Below the pieces are notes generated by a model that was not told the origin of the DNA, ran no database searches, and was given only the letters and a program-made list of their open reading frames with translations. Below are positions 32,655 through 42,759 of a DNA stretch of 64,000 nucleotides, in pieces (the stretch's first letter is position 1; the number at the start of each line of letters is the position of its first letter). The position numbers and the translations under genes are program-made. The stretch covers positions 2,141,001 to 2,205,000 of the forward strand of contig JASJOG010000032.1 in the NCBI GenBank assembly GCA_030142905.1. Reading direction: 5' to 3'. Origin of the DNA: Heliopora coerulea. Lineage: Eukaryota > Cnidaria > Anthozoa > Scleralcyonacea > Helioporidae.

Positions 32655-33358
32655 ATGGATGACACTCATAATATAAATAACAAAGGTATTACCAACCTCA
32701 TAACACTGGTTGATAATGCAGATGGGGCCATTAAAAAATATGTTGACAATGGTTGTAAAAATAGAGGACATGCAATGTCAGGAGACTTGAATATGGGTGG
32801 CAACTGTGTCACAAACATTGCAAATAATGCAATATTAAGGGTCAATGAATAGTCATCTAAACTTGGGAGACAAAATAAACATTGCTGTGCCAATGGAAAA
32901 CACTGACGATGAAATCAGGAAGGTCTCCAATGCCCTTGATCTTTTACATAAAGTAATCTTCTGGGGTCTATTGGATAGGCTGACACTAGTCAACTATGAC
33001 CTATCTGATGTTGCAATCAACACTTCTGGAGAAGTCATTTTGGTGGCCAGTGTCATTGGAAGTAATCGTCTTGTTCAAACAATTGTCAACTTGCAAACAC
33101 CTTTCACAGAAACTTCTTCCTATCTGTCGTTCAACAACATGCTTATAACAGATACTTGGGGTATGGGCTGTGGAGTTTTTAAAATTTGATACAATAGCAA
33201 TAAATACTATTTACTGTGCCGCTGTCATCTGGCAAGATGGAGTCAGAAAGAGGAAACAATGCCAGGATCAGGAAATCTGTCTTCACACACCGTAACTGTT
33301 GGTGGGGCCTATCAGTCCTTGAGCAAAATAACATTTCCATTCTATGGTAAAACTCTGT
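32655..33358 (+). pseudogene. Tail-fibre-like protein of element C
   Basis: Reads NADGAIKKYVDN, then MSGDLNMGGNCVTNIAN. This is the repeat pattern (DxxKKYVD ... MxGxLNMxGxxIxNLxN) found in phage and virus tail-fibre or receptor-binding proteins. A frameshift near 32852 leads into 32845-33189, which continues SHLNLGDKINIAVP with a second, weaker repeat and then a beta-rich C-terminal part up to about 33358. Such proteins form trimeric fibres that contact the host cell. In a virus-like element it would be a candidate attachment protein; that role is inference. At least two frameshifts. Confidence 0.5.
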
Positions 33359-33589
33359 AGTTGTTATGAGGGGAAAGCTAAGCAATAATTACATAAAATC
33401 TATTAAAAAATCCTGTTTGGAGGACATTGGAGCTGTGTCTAACATCTTGTATATAAACAACAGAAATAAAAACATCAATTCTGAGGAAATGTTCACTTTT
33501 GAGAAGGAAAAAAGTCATCAACTTCAATCATATAAAATAGATATATAGATATGAAACTAAATGAAGGGGTTTACATAATCTGAAATTAA

Positions 33590-33990
33590 TTGTCAGCTAA
33601 AGAAATGTGACGACACAAAACGGAGGAAGTTGATGAGGTCAAAGAATCAGAAACCACAAATGAACTTGACAGAGAAAGTCAGGACTGGAGAGTCTCTCTG
33701 AGGATTGTGACATTGACCAGTCAGTTAAATACATTAAAAAAAGCATCTGCAAGGGTCATTGACAAAATTTACAGCATATATGAGAAAAAAAGAGCACAGA
33801 AAGCCAACAGATTTTTTGACACACCTCATAATAATTAAGTTCTGTGGGCTGCTTAGTGGCCTTGATGCTATCAAAGACCCTAGGGAAATAGAAGAGGAAC
33901 TTCCTAAATGTAAGCAATTAAAAAGAGACATTGAAAACGTCATATCAATCACACCATATTTATTTTATATTAGTCTTTTATCTGGTGTGT
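33590..33990 (+). pseudogene. Element C small protein, paralogue A
   Basis: Lys/Glu-rich start, a broken middle, then DFLTHLIIIKFCGLLSGLD with REIEEEL. The same pattern (EFLTDLVISKFSNLFGGLD with KQMEDEL) occurs at 35455-35855, so these are two copies of one gene. Similar spacing upstream (a Lys-rich lead and a KxxLxKAxxK segment) supports this. Function unknown. Confidence 0.45.
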
Positions 33991-34173
33991 AAAAGTGGGC
34001 ACACATGTTGAACAAAGCAACAGAGGAGCCAAAACCTGAGAAATTACATAAACATTGCTACTACGGTTGGTGTGTGGGCCCAAAATTCTTGCTTGTGATA
34101 ATCAGGGTGACGACCCCTGTACTCATTGCAAAAATTCAGCCCTTTTTCGACCATCAAAATTTTTCACTGAGAA

Positions 34174-34620
34174 ATGGGTGTGGATTTTCGCCCATACAGT
34201 ACCCATAGTCTAGTAGGGTGTTGGTACCCAAGAGATGACTCTGGTGCATTATATGGTGACACTGCAAAAGTGCAGGATGTGTTGATGTACTCTATTTTTG
34301 GTACAAAACAAAGGATCAAGCTTTGTAAAGTACTGAAGAATACTGATTTGTTTGTGCCAAATAGTATGATGAACAATTTAGAATATATAATTACATTGCT
34401 TCCAAGTGATGAAGTTTTAGTTAAACAAACTGGAGAAGGTACAGCGAATTACTCCCTTGAAAACTCGGAACTTGAATATGAAAGTATTATAATAACAAGC
34501 ATGTTTTCATCTGGTAAGCCTCTAGTTTATGAACATGAACGGATGTTTACAAATACTGCATGGCCCAAAGATGACACAGTACAAAACATCAACATCAATG
34601 CATGTAAAAAAAGTATGTGA
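34174..34620 (+). CDS. Element C beta-rich protein, possibly capsid-related
   Basis: Open frame of 148 codons, one of the longest intact frames in element C, starting MGVDFRPYSTHSLVGCWYP. It alternates short hydrophobic strands with Asn/Asp turns, and has IDE-like charged loops and SSGKPLVYEHE. Its place one gene before the packaging ATPase and its strand pattern suggest a jelly-roll structural protein, but I see no diagnostic capsid motif. Could be a fragment of a larger protein. Confidence 0.35.
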   Translation: MGVDFRPYSTHSLVGCWYPRDDSGALYGDTAKVQDVLMYSIFGTKQRIKLCKVLKNTDLFVPNSMMNNLEYIITLLPSDEVLVKQTGEGTANYSLENSELEYESIIITSMFSSGKPLVYEHERMFTNTAWPKDDTVQNININACKKSM

Positions 34621-34940
34621 GAAAAACCTAATCAACTATACAGTAGGGATCTAAAACCACACTGACTGTATGAAGAAGCTTTCAGGTACTTCTTGAATAA
34701 AATGCCTTTCAATCAGAATATCACTGTAGCAGAGTTATTCAAATACAGTTTCTGTGTAACAATCAATCTTTGCTATTGAAGACGATAAAAGATTATTAAA
34801 CACTCAATCTGGTGTTTTGCTTGAACTTACAAATAGCACAGAGCTATGACTAAGAACCACACTATTGTTTTGAAGTGCTGGATGGTATTGTGAATTTCAT
34901 AAATAATGATTTACAAAGTATTCAATATTAGGTACTATAT

Positions 34941-35150
34941 ATGAAACCATCTATGACTCTAATCATAGGACTATGTGGTTGTGGTAAAACATATACTTTA
35001 TTTTATGAGATCATAGAGGAGCACAAGGGACAATTCAATAACATTCTGACGATTTGGACTAATCAAACATACAACAAATGGAGATATCTGTCGTCATATA
35101 TATCGAACATGACACTTAAATGTATTACTGCCATAATTATTTATGAGTGA
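34941..35150 (+). pseudogene. P-loop packaging ATPase fragment of element C
   Basis: MTLIIGLCGCGKTYTLFYEI contains a Walker A motif (GLCGCGKT) in the setting typical of A32-like viral packaging ATPases, and is followed by the strand NNILTIWTNQTYN. The frame stops after 69 codons; the Walker B region is not recovered downstream. It lies between the possible structural gene and paralogue B. Confidence 0.6.
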
Positions 35151-35454
35151 CTTGACAGAACAACATAATAGCCATAACATGCTTTCATATCTTGGATGCA
35201 GCAGTCATCACCACAGCTTCTCACTATTTATGTTATCACAAAAATTTAACTCAATATCAACTGGTATAAGAAAGAATACAACAAGGATTATATTATTTAA
35301 AATGCATAATTAATGCAGCCTGAAACTACTGAGACAAATTCTTTGGTAATATTGAGGATGATCATGCAGAACAAAAGCTACACTGATATTAAACTAAATT
35401 ATCAACTACCAAATTATAATATCCGCTAAAATTAAACGTGTTATAATATGTAAT

Positions 35455-35855
35455 AATGCCAAAACACAAAGTCAATGTCATAGATGAAACTAATAATATT
35501 GAGAATCTGGTATCTAAATTAGAAAATGCAAACGAGGAACTTAAAAATATTGTCAATAAAAATAATGACTAAAACAATGACACTGATACAACTAGCCAGA
35601 GGTGGTGAGTTAGATCAGTTCATTAAATATATTAAAAAGGCCTCATCAAAGCTTATTAACAAAATTTTACTCTGAGTATGAAGAAAGATGAATTTCTAAC
35701 TGATTTAGTCATAAGTAAGTTTTCAAATTTGTTTGGTGGGCTTGACACTATTAAATATCCTAAACAAATGGAAGATGAACTTTTGAGCTATATTACTTGC
35801 TTTTCATGCACCCCAACACCAGCTAAAAAGAGTAAGCTTGTCTCTATGTAACGAC
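35455..35855 (+). pseudogene. Element C small protein, paralogue B
   Basis: Starts MPKHKVNVIDETNNIENLVS with a short coiled-coil-like stretch, has two stops, then DEFLTDLVISKFSNLFGGLD and KQMEDELLSYI. Homologous to 33590-33990. The two copies flank the structural gene and ATPase, which could reflect a tandem duplication or two merged elements. Confidence 0.45.
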
Positions 35856-35960
35856 ACATATGATTCTAATGACTGAAGAATGTCAACTCTTCATCCTGAC
35901 AGAAAATTACTTTCCTTGACATGAGTTGTTTTTAAATGACAATCAGGGGACAAATATCCT

Positions 35961-36215
35961 GTGACACCAGATGGAAAAACAAAACCATGGTATAGTCAAT
36001 TAGAAATGTTGGATAAGTATAAGATGGGAGGTTATTTAGCAGTTGTTTGTTTTAGAGAATACTCTAAACCTAGTTACTTAGGTGTTATGTATCTCTGCTA
36101 TGAATGCACTGTGAAGAATAGATTCAAAGGTATGGAAGTACTTAACAGACATGAGAGTTGTTCACAACAACCTATAAGAAAACCTGGTAGTTATTATACA
36201 TTATTGTCAGGGTGA
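35961..36215 (+). CDS. Element C small Cys/His zinc-knuckle protein
   Basis: Open frame of 84 codons. The second half has YLCYECTVKNRFKGMEVLNRH, a CxxC...H...C zinc-knuckle-like pattern, with a parallel at about 37060-37150 (FCECCGLVMYEEIEEF). Function unknown; possibly an RNA- or DNA-binding virion protein. Confidence 0.35.
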   Translation: MTPDGKTKPWYSQLEMLDKYKMGGYLAVVCFREYSKPSYLGVMYLCYECTVKNRFKGMEVLNRHESCSQQPIRKPGSYYTLLSG

Positions 36216-37135
36216 AGGAAAGAGACTGACAAAGATTAGCGAGCAATCAAATAGTTGGGACCTTCGTTATAGGGATTAAATAGCCATTGTTGGTGTGGTA
36301 TGGCTTTTACACTCAATAAGAAAGTCTGAGCCACAAACAGAACTTTCTCCATGTCAACCATTACAAACTATGAAGACTAATGCCTGGAGAGCTTTTATTA
36401 ACAAAACATGTTGTATCATACGATGGGGAGGTTCAAAGGTAAGGATTCATAAAGGAGGTTTGGTGACAGCATTTTGATTTTAGCATTGGGGCTATAGGAG
36501 TATCTGTGCTTAGTAGAAGGGCATTACGTGAGCCACTTGGCTCTCCATCAAACCCTCAAGGGAACCCCTTAAATTACCTGAGTGTTCGTGTTTGATCAAT
36601 GATTGTGAAGTAAATCCCCATTGACCCATTCAAAGGTTACACATGTATTTCACTGTTAATGGCATTGGTAACTGGAACAGGATTATTCGATGCAGTTGCC
36701 CTTGCTGGGACTGGGTTTCTGTTCAACAGTTTCAACCATTCAGGCTATAAGGATGTGGAGGAGTTTAGGGAGTTGACTGATGGAAATGTAGACATATGAG
36801 AGACAAATAAGGCACTCCAATTGTTGAGTACACAGCTGTATGAACATATGGAAAGTGAAACAAAGATTGATGATTGGTTATCAGAGGACGGCTGTTCGGG
36901 GCAGCTATGGATTTGATAGTATAGTGATATTGGAATATTTGTCCTTAGTCTCAGAATGATTTCATCGAATTTGATAGTATGGAAGAGGTAAAGTCGTTCA
37001 TTAAAAAGAGGAGAAAGAAAAGGGGTGCAAGGTAATGGTCTTTATGTCATTACAAATGAAGGCTGAGAGATCCTTCTCATTTTGTGAATGCTGTGGGTTG
37101 GTTATGTATGAGGAAATAGAAGAGTTTAACTTGAT
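36216..37135 (+). pseudogene. Element C 3' remnants (hydrophobic and zinc-knuckle pieces)
   Basis: Broken coding-like sequence: a basic piece at 36295-36477, a hydrophobic stretch GTGLFDAVALAGTGFLF near 36680, then a charged segment, and a CxxC piece at 37060-37130 that resembles the frame at 35961-36215. The sequence then runs into the tRNA-derived tandem repeat. None of these are intact genes. Confidence 0.25.
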
Positions 37136-37213
37136 GTTTAGGAAACATGAGAGCTTGGATATATTGAAGTAGATGAACGATCTTCAAGCTCGATACTCAG
37201 AAAATGATATCTG

Positions 37214-37286
37214 AGCCCCAGACGGGGATCGAACCCGCAACCTTCTGATGACCAGTTAGACGCTCTAACCATTGAGCTACCGAGAC
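37214..37286 (-). ncRNA. tRNA-like block (pseudo-tRNA, SINE head), copy 1
   Basis: Reads as a 73-base tRNA with box A TAGCTCAATGG and box B GGTTCGATCCC, and a pairable acceptor stem GTCTCGG/CTGGGGC. The anticodon position reads GGT, but the anticodon stem has an A-C mismatch and C at position 37, and two copies lie in a repeat. It is best taken as the RNA polymerase III promoter head of a SINE. Confidence 0.65.
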
Positions 37287-37455
37287 TCAGATGGCGAGCT
37301 AAGTTGCAAATTCGATATATATATGTGCGACCTAAGCGGAAGCCACTATATATTGATAATGATTGAAGCAGTTTGATGTTTAGGAAACATGAGAGCTTGG
37401 ATATATTGAAGTAGATGAACGATCTTCAAGCTCAATACTCAGAAAATGATATCTG

Positions 37456-37528
37456 AGCCCCAGACGGGGATCGAACCCGCAACCTTCTGATGACCGGTTA
37501 GACGCTCTAACCATTGAGCTACTGAGAC
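37456..37528 (-). ncRNA. tRNA-like block (pseudo-tRNA, SINE head), copy 2
   Basis: Copy of 37214-37286, 242 bp further on, with three visible changes, including C for the invariant U33, which argues against a working tRNA. Confidence 0.65.
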
Positions 37529-37769
37529 TCAGATGGCGAGCTAAGTTGCAAATTCGATATATATATGTGCGACCTAAGCGGAAGCCACTATATATTGATA
37601 ACGATTGAAGCAGTTTGATGTTTAGGAAACATGAGAGCTTGGATATATTGAAGTAGATGAACGATCTTTTTCCAATAGGAATGTCAAAGGGAGGGCAGAA
37701 GTGTCAGAACCCAAAATATTAGGGTCCTATGGCATCAATGAAGGTGCAAGTGTTTACATATCCAGGTGA

Positions 37770-38093
37770 GTGGAAGATGTCAGCATTGACATGCTTTTAG
37801 ACACAGGTTCTGCAGTAACTCTCGTATATGAACAGTTATTGGATAAGGTTGACAGAGGTAAACAGATGTCCAAAGCAAGGGAAAGAGTAATTTCAGCCAA
37901 TGGTCAGTCAGTGGGAATTCTAGGAACATGTAAGGTTAGAATAAGTCTGGGAGGTATCGATGCTTATCATTCTGTCTTAGTGGCGAGTGATATTACTCAG
38001 GATTGCTTAATAGGTGTTGATTTCTTAGCCAAGCACAATTTTCACATTGATTTGAAAATAGGTTGGTTAAGGTGGGGAATAAGAATGTCTTGA
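37770..38093 (+). CDS. Retropepsin-type aspartic protease (Gypsy pol)
   Basis: The active-site motif LLDTGSAVTLV (near 37795) is followed by NGQSVGILGTCKVRI and CLIGVDFLAKHNF, the three landmarks of Gypsy retropepsins: D-T/S-G, flap and the ILG/IGxDFL helix. It would process the polyprotein as a dimer. The frame starts at a GTG-type position because the upstream polyprotein is lost. A second frame (38063-38353) continues the region after a frameshift at about 38080. Confidence 0.85.
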   Translation: MEDVSIDMLLDTGSAVTLVYEQLLDKVDRGKQMSKARERVISANGQSVGILGTCKVRISLGGIDAYHSVLVASDITQDCLIGVDFLAKHNFHIDLKIGWLRWGIRMS

Positions 38094-38481
38094 TGGGTTG
38101 TAGGCAGGAAGGAATGGAGACTTGTGGTTCGGTTATGTTGGTGGAAATGGTTACAGTGCTGGATGGACATGAGATGATCATGTTGGCAAATGTAAGGGCA
38201 GTTACTGATGACATCACTGGTATTATAGAGTCCAGTCCAGGATTTGTTTCTAAGCACTCAGTCCTGGTGGCCCAAGTAGTAGCCAAGCCACGAGATAACC
38301 AAGTGCCCCTCAGGTTATTGAACCCTTCTCCATATCCAGTGGTATTGCACTAGAATACCATCCTTGGGATGTTTACTCAAGTTGACAATAAGAACTCTGT
38401 AAAACCAAATCCTGAGGTTTTCCAGATCAACCAGCAGATACGTGGGAGTATGTTCAAGATCTCCATGAAAACCTGAAGAAA

Positions 38482-38691
38482 GTGCAAAAATGGCAAAAAC
38501 AATATCACAACACGAAAGGTACTGGCCAAACTTTTGGTGTTAGGGATCGAGTTTGGTTGTTTAGTTCCGCTACAAAGAAAGATGAATCCAGGAAGTTACA
38601 GTCACTGTGGCTAGGACCTTTCATAATTGTAGACAGAATTTCCGAGGTGAAGTACAAGATCCAGCCAGAGAACAATTCAGGGTGCAAGTAG
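38482..38691 (+). pseudogene. Gypsy integrase C-terminal domain fragment
   Basis: QKWQKQYHNTK...FGVRDRVWLF and then LWLGPFIIVDRISEVKYKIQ, the GPY/F domain at the end of Gypsy integrases. A frameshift near 38690 leads into 38693-39003, an unstructured C-terminal tail before the polypurine tract. Confidence 0.75.
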
Positions 38692-39129
38692 ATTGGTCAT
38701 TACAACTGACCTAAGCTCTGCAAAATCCAACCACAAAACGGGAATGGAAGTCTTGATGCAGACAGAGTGCAAAGACATACCAACCCGACCAGTCAAGAGA
38801 AGAGCAGCAAAGATAGAAGCTACTTACCAGATGACACTGACTTTCTGTATAGCAAGAATCGACCTGTTTTTCTCCAAGATGAACCTCACCCCGAGTGTAA
38901 GCAACCTTTAACAGAGGATCAAGAACACGTTCCACCCATGTGGCAACAGCTTGTTGTGAGACTGATGGCATGGTTGCAAGATTATGAAGTAAACTTAAGC
39001 TAAGAACTTACCAGCAAGACTTCCATGTCTATTTGTTAGACTTTATTGCATTCTAAGTATGTTATTCATTTAGTTAAGATATTAACCTGTGACAGTATGA
39101 GGACATGCCTTTCATTAAGGAGGGGGTAG

Positions 39130-39502
39130 TGTAGTGCCCAATGAAGGGAGAACAAGCATGACTATATGCATGGAATGAAACTGTGAACAGCCAAAGGAAT
39201 GTGTTTGTATGTACTAAAAGCACATTGTAGCAGTGCTAGAACATGCTTGAACACTTAAGCTATCGATTTTGGTAGATTGCGGTTTCTAGGGCTACATTCT
39301 TAGGAGATAAAAGTAGAATCCCTTCCTTTTACATCCACAAATATAGTTACATCATTCCTAATGTGTATAAACTGTACTAAACCATAAATAAATAGCTTCA
39401 TTACACTTAGTGTATCTTTGATGATCTAAGCTAAGAGGAGTACCAGATCCAAGGACCTTTGTGCGGCAGTTTGCTGCATCCAATACCAGCCCAATGCTAC
39501 CA
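39130..39502 (+). repeat. 3' LTR of the Gypsy element
   Basis: Starts TGTAGTGCCC right after the polypurine tract and ends CTACCA, 373 bp. About 75-80 percent similar by eye to the solo LTR at 2116-2485, so the two insertions are old or come from different subfamilies. A TAAATAAATAG box is near 39391. Confidence 0.85.
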
Positions 39503-39717
39503 CAAAAGAAAGGCTTATAAAAGGGATGAATGTATCAAAGTATGCATATTATATAATTAGATTACGTAAAAAAGGTAAGGTTAACAATCTTAGTAAGGGG
39601 AGGGTGAAGAACCATTTTGACAATAACCTATTTGGAATCATATATATGAAACTTGGTTGGGTAAGTCAGAGTAAATATGAGGAACCAGTCCACAAACCAC
39701 ATCAAGGTAGATACTAG
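39503..39717 (+). pseudogene. Virus-like protein fragment, homologue of 3461-3829
   Basis: KGMNVSKYAYYIIRL followed by NLFGIIYMKLGW matches KGCNMSCYNYYVIRL...NLFGTIFKELGW on the minus strand at 3.5-3.8 kb. It begins directly at the end of the Gypsy LTR, so the retrotransposon probably inserted into this gene. Function unknown. It ties element C to the virus-like remnants at the window start. Confidence 0.45.
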
Positions 39718-40049
39718 GCTCATTAAATGGGTCTTTTTTAATTATTTGAATATGATAATTCTTTTGTCGTATTACCACTACACCAGAAAATGGTCTCAAA
39801 AATAAGATTAAATAACATTTTTGATCTCCATGTAACATATAGTATAATGAACGGTACAAATTGTTTTTCAAGGTTTGCCAAATTTGTTGGAAACCTGAGA
39901 TGCAAAGCTGTTGAAAGAATTGTAACATTTTCGAAAGAGAGCTTTGGTTAGACAACTAGAAGCATCATATCCTCAATTAGGCTTACTAAAATGACTCAAA
40001 AACAAAAATTAGGAGCCTGCAAGTGTGGAGCCCATTGAACCTAAAAGGG

Positions 40050-40370
40050 AACTTCAACAGGCATTTGTAGCTGTCTCATTTGGTTCAGACACTGTCGGAA
40101 AGTTCTTGATGTCATCATTTTGGACCATATGCTTCAAACTAGGCTCACAGGCAGATATGTCAGACTGATTTATAGCACTAAACCATTCTTGTTGCTTGTT
40201 TTCCAAGCACTGTTCCCACTGACATTTCTTTGACACTCTTGTTTGGTACAGGCATGAAGTTCAATTTCTTCTCTTCTTTGTCAGACTGCTCCATTCTTTG
40301 CCACATAGTTGACAAGAGATCATGCAGGCATTGATCCTGTTCAGCACTGTGCTGTTTTAGCTTCACATTC
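40050..40370 (-). other. Open frames of unknown nature
   Basis: Two overlapping minus frames (40178-40366 and 40054-40236) read as a Gln/Glu-rich soluble protein with KLKQHSAEQDQCLHDLL and SDISACEPSLKHM. They resemble the linker region of transposase-derived or MADF/BESS-type proteins in composition only. No domain is recognised and this may be non-coding. Confidence 0.2.
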
Positions 40371-41440
40371 TCAGCCCATGAAGTTCAAGTCAGTATTCAG
40401 CAAAACCTCACCAACCTACTTTGAAAATCCTCTCGGCATTTTTCCTTGAACACACTTTTCACATATGCATTTTCAAGGATGGTGTTTTATCATGTTTTCA
40501 TCATTATCAGTGTGATTATGCAACTTGTTAGAATACACTTTGTGAGTGTCGAATTCATCAATTTGAATTAACGACAACCGTTAACTTTGATCAGTAAAAC
40601 GTCAATGTCTACAAAACAAATTTCACAACTTTTTAGCCAAATATGAACATGTTTGAGGCAAAATACGACAATTTACTTACATCTTTGATTCTATTTTGAA
40701 AAAAAGCAAAACTCTTACAAGCCTAACATCCAAAAACATACAAAAACCTAGTGAACACACAAGCAAAATATGTTTGTTCCTTGTGTAAACATTGCAGTTT
40801 CTTGTCAAAAGGAGACACTTGAAATTTTAAAAAGTAAACAAACGTGTTAAAATCGTCAAGCTTCAGTATTTAACACAAATATGGTAATAAAGTACTACGT
40901 GTCACGACATGCACTGTTTGACTGAAGTCGATTGTTTAATTGATTGTTGTTCATATTAATAAATATGTACTTGAAGTAAGGAATCAAATCAAATTTGTGT
41001 TTGGAAATTGCCGATTTGTTTTGAAAATTTTTGGCGACCTGAAATTTTGGGAGTTTCGAGGGCAGCATTCTTTTTTTTTTTTTAATCTGTCACCATTCAC
41101 ATAAAATCAAGTAACTAATTTCAGGGACTCTTGTAGCTTTGTTTCAAATGTACCTTGTTGGGACAATCTTTTCAATTTTGAAGGCATTGTGCAATAATCA
41201 ATTGCTCACTTTCACAGGCTTCATGGGTCTGCAACTTACTGGAGCTGTCTCCATCAGTACAACTCAAGCACCACTGCCATCAAATGTGATAAAGTCAATA
41301 AAAGAAGCAACTCATATAAACAATTTATAATCTGGAGCAATATTTCACAACCTTGCTTGTTGACTTTACCGTACATGGGTGTCCTTTTCATACTCCTAAC
41401 CTCTATTGTTCACATAGAAGGGATGTGTCTAATCTATCGC
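40371..41440. other. Unrecognised AT-rich stretch
   Basis: No gene, RNA or repeat end found. A poly-T run at 41072-41083 is the only simple feature. The last part may include decayed sequence downstream of the polymerase remnant. Confidence 0.4.
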
Positions 41441-41545
41441 AAGGAGGTATAAATCAAGGTAATCACCAATATTCTGATAATTGAAACAAAGACTATTGTA
41501 GTGTGGTAGTCAGTATTAGCAATATGTCCATCATTTATGTAAGTT
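41441..41545 (-). pseudogene. Polymerase B pseudogene, piece left of the Penelope insertion
   Basis: Minus strand reads DGHIANTDYHT and then YQNIGDYLDLYL, the counterpart of the Polinton polymerase stretch DEHISxEDYxHA...NIGDYHDLYL that follows the Exo region. It continues the frame of the polymerase piece that ends at 47513, proving that the DNA between (41546-47512) was inserted. Confidence 0.65.
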
Positions 41546-41665
41546 TCAATATCCACTGAGTGCTTTAATAAACTCCAAAAAGTGAAAACATTTTTCTTAT
41601 CGACATTTTGACTACCTTTCTGTCATCATCAGGAATACTCTGAGTGCTGCATGGCCTAAAACATA

Positions 41666-42690
41666 TTGTATAATATATTAGGCAATGGGGTTGTCCTTAT
41701 AAAACTGACCAACAATCGAGTATGCATGGGCACTTTATTTGCTGATCCATCATTCACTCAACTATCCTCACTTCAGAACAATATTCGAAATATTGATGAC
41801 AAGACTGTTCAGCACATGAAGACTTTGATACATGATCACCTTTGTCCGATCATTGATATAACTGGCACCGCTTATCAACCTGTCACAAAATATCCCTCCA
41901 AACAGCTGAATCCAAATTACAGGACAGTTTTCATGCTGTCTCCCAATACAGAACATTTCTCAAGGTTATAAGTTTGTATCCTTCAATGTAACTTTGCTCT
42001 TCACTGACATCCTGCTACACAGAATCTACAATGAGCACAAAATATCCACCTCAAACTGTTGATAGATACCTGCACAAAAATGCCCTTCTCTTTAAATGGT
42101 CAGCAGTTGAAAGAAGTCAATGGAGTAGCAATGGGTTCCCTTTGGGTACAACACTTGCAGATATCCATCTACTCATCACCGCTGATGCACTTGTTTTAGC
42201 CAAATCGTTTGATATCCCATTCATACCCCGAAATTAAACTCCTTTCTCCCATAAATTCAAATCACTTATTAAAAATTCATAGATAACAACGATGTCCATT
42301 TCCTTAACATCAAAATCACTTCAAAGGGAACCATCATATACCATAAATCAAAACATACAATTTTATCCCTCCAGCTTTATCCCTTGGTGCAGAAAAACTG
42401 CCTGGCTCAGAACATTGCCTTATTGCACACACAAGATATGGGCAACAAAGAACTAATATAGCAAGAACTACAAAACATCAAGTTTGCTTTGTGGAATAAT
42501 TTTCCACCAAATTTGTCCACATTTTTACCCCAACAATAAAAACTAATGAAACAAACCAAGTTCCTACTATCTGGATACGTTTACCCTTCATTGGGGAAAA
42601 GGGAACGTTACTTGTTACTAACCACAAAAAGAAAATCTCACATTTACTGAAGCAACCTGCCAAATTTACCACACACCAGGAGAACACTGC
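41666..42690 (+). pseudogene. Penelope reverse transcriptase remnant
   Basis: Frames 41666-41971 and 42031-42237 plus broken sequence up to 42690. NGFPLGTTLADIHLLI is the counterpart of the conserved GxPMGxPLxPxLAxIFM. VHFLNIKITSKGTIIY then matches the FLDxxIxxxxxxxxxxxYRKPT region, and LLHTQD the RAxxIC region. The catalytic YxDD is not readable. The frame at the right edge (QENTA) continues after the Ginger as ITSSPKDPTLKEYEYSVVYKF. Confidence 0.6.
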
Positions 42691-42693
42691 CGG
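42690..42693. repeat. Ginger target-site duplication, left copy
   Basis: CCGG, against CCGC at 47042-47045. Ginger elements make 4-bp duplications; one base has changed. Confidence 0.6.
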
Positions 42694-42759
42694 TGTCACA
42701 GTGATTTGGGTATCCCTATACCCAGATCACTAGTGATATGGGTACCCCCGGTGAGGATA

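Larger units (their letters stand above)
37136..37672. repeat. Tandem 242-bp repeat built on a tRNA-derived SINE
   Basis: A ~55-bp segment beginning GATGTTTAGGAAACATGAGA occurs three times (from about 37136, 37378 and 37620), with two near-identical ~187-bp inserts between. Each insert holds a tRNA-like block on the minus strand followed by GGCGAGCTAAGTTGCAAATT. The two units differ at only a few positions. The pattern fits a SINE insertion with flanking sequence that was then duplicated in tandem. Confidence 0.8.
37680..39502 (+). mobile_element. Ty3/Gypsy retrotransposon, 3' part with LTR
   Basis: Contains an aspartic protease, an integrase C-terminus, a polypurine tract (AAGGAGGGGGTAG at 39117-39129) and a 3' LTR. 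Reverse transcriptase, RNase H and most of integrase are missing: about 390 bp lies between the protease and integrase pieces instead of more than 2.5 kb. No 5' LTR is seen. The LTR matches the solo copy at 2116. Confidence 0.85.

Noticed and set aside
37214..37286. A functional tRNA-Thr gene
   Set aside because: Anticodon stem mismatch, unusual position 37, loss of U33 in the second copy and location in a duplicated repeat point to a SINE.
40050..40370. A host protein-coding gene
   Set aside because: Only two short overlapping frames, no domain, no splice structure visible.
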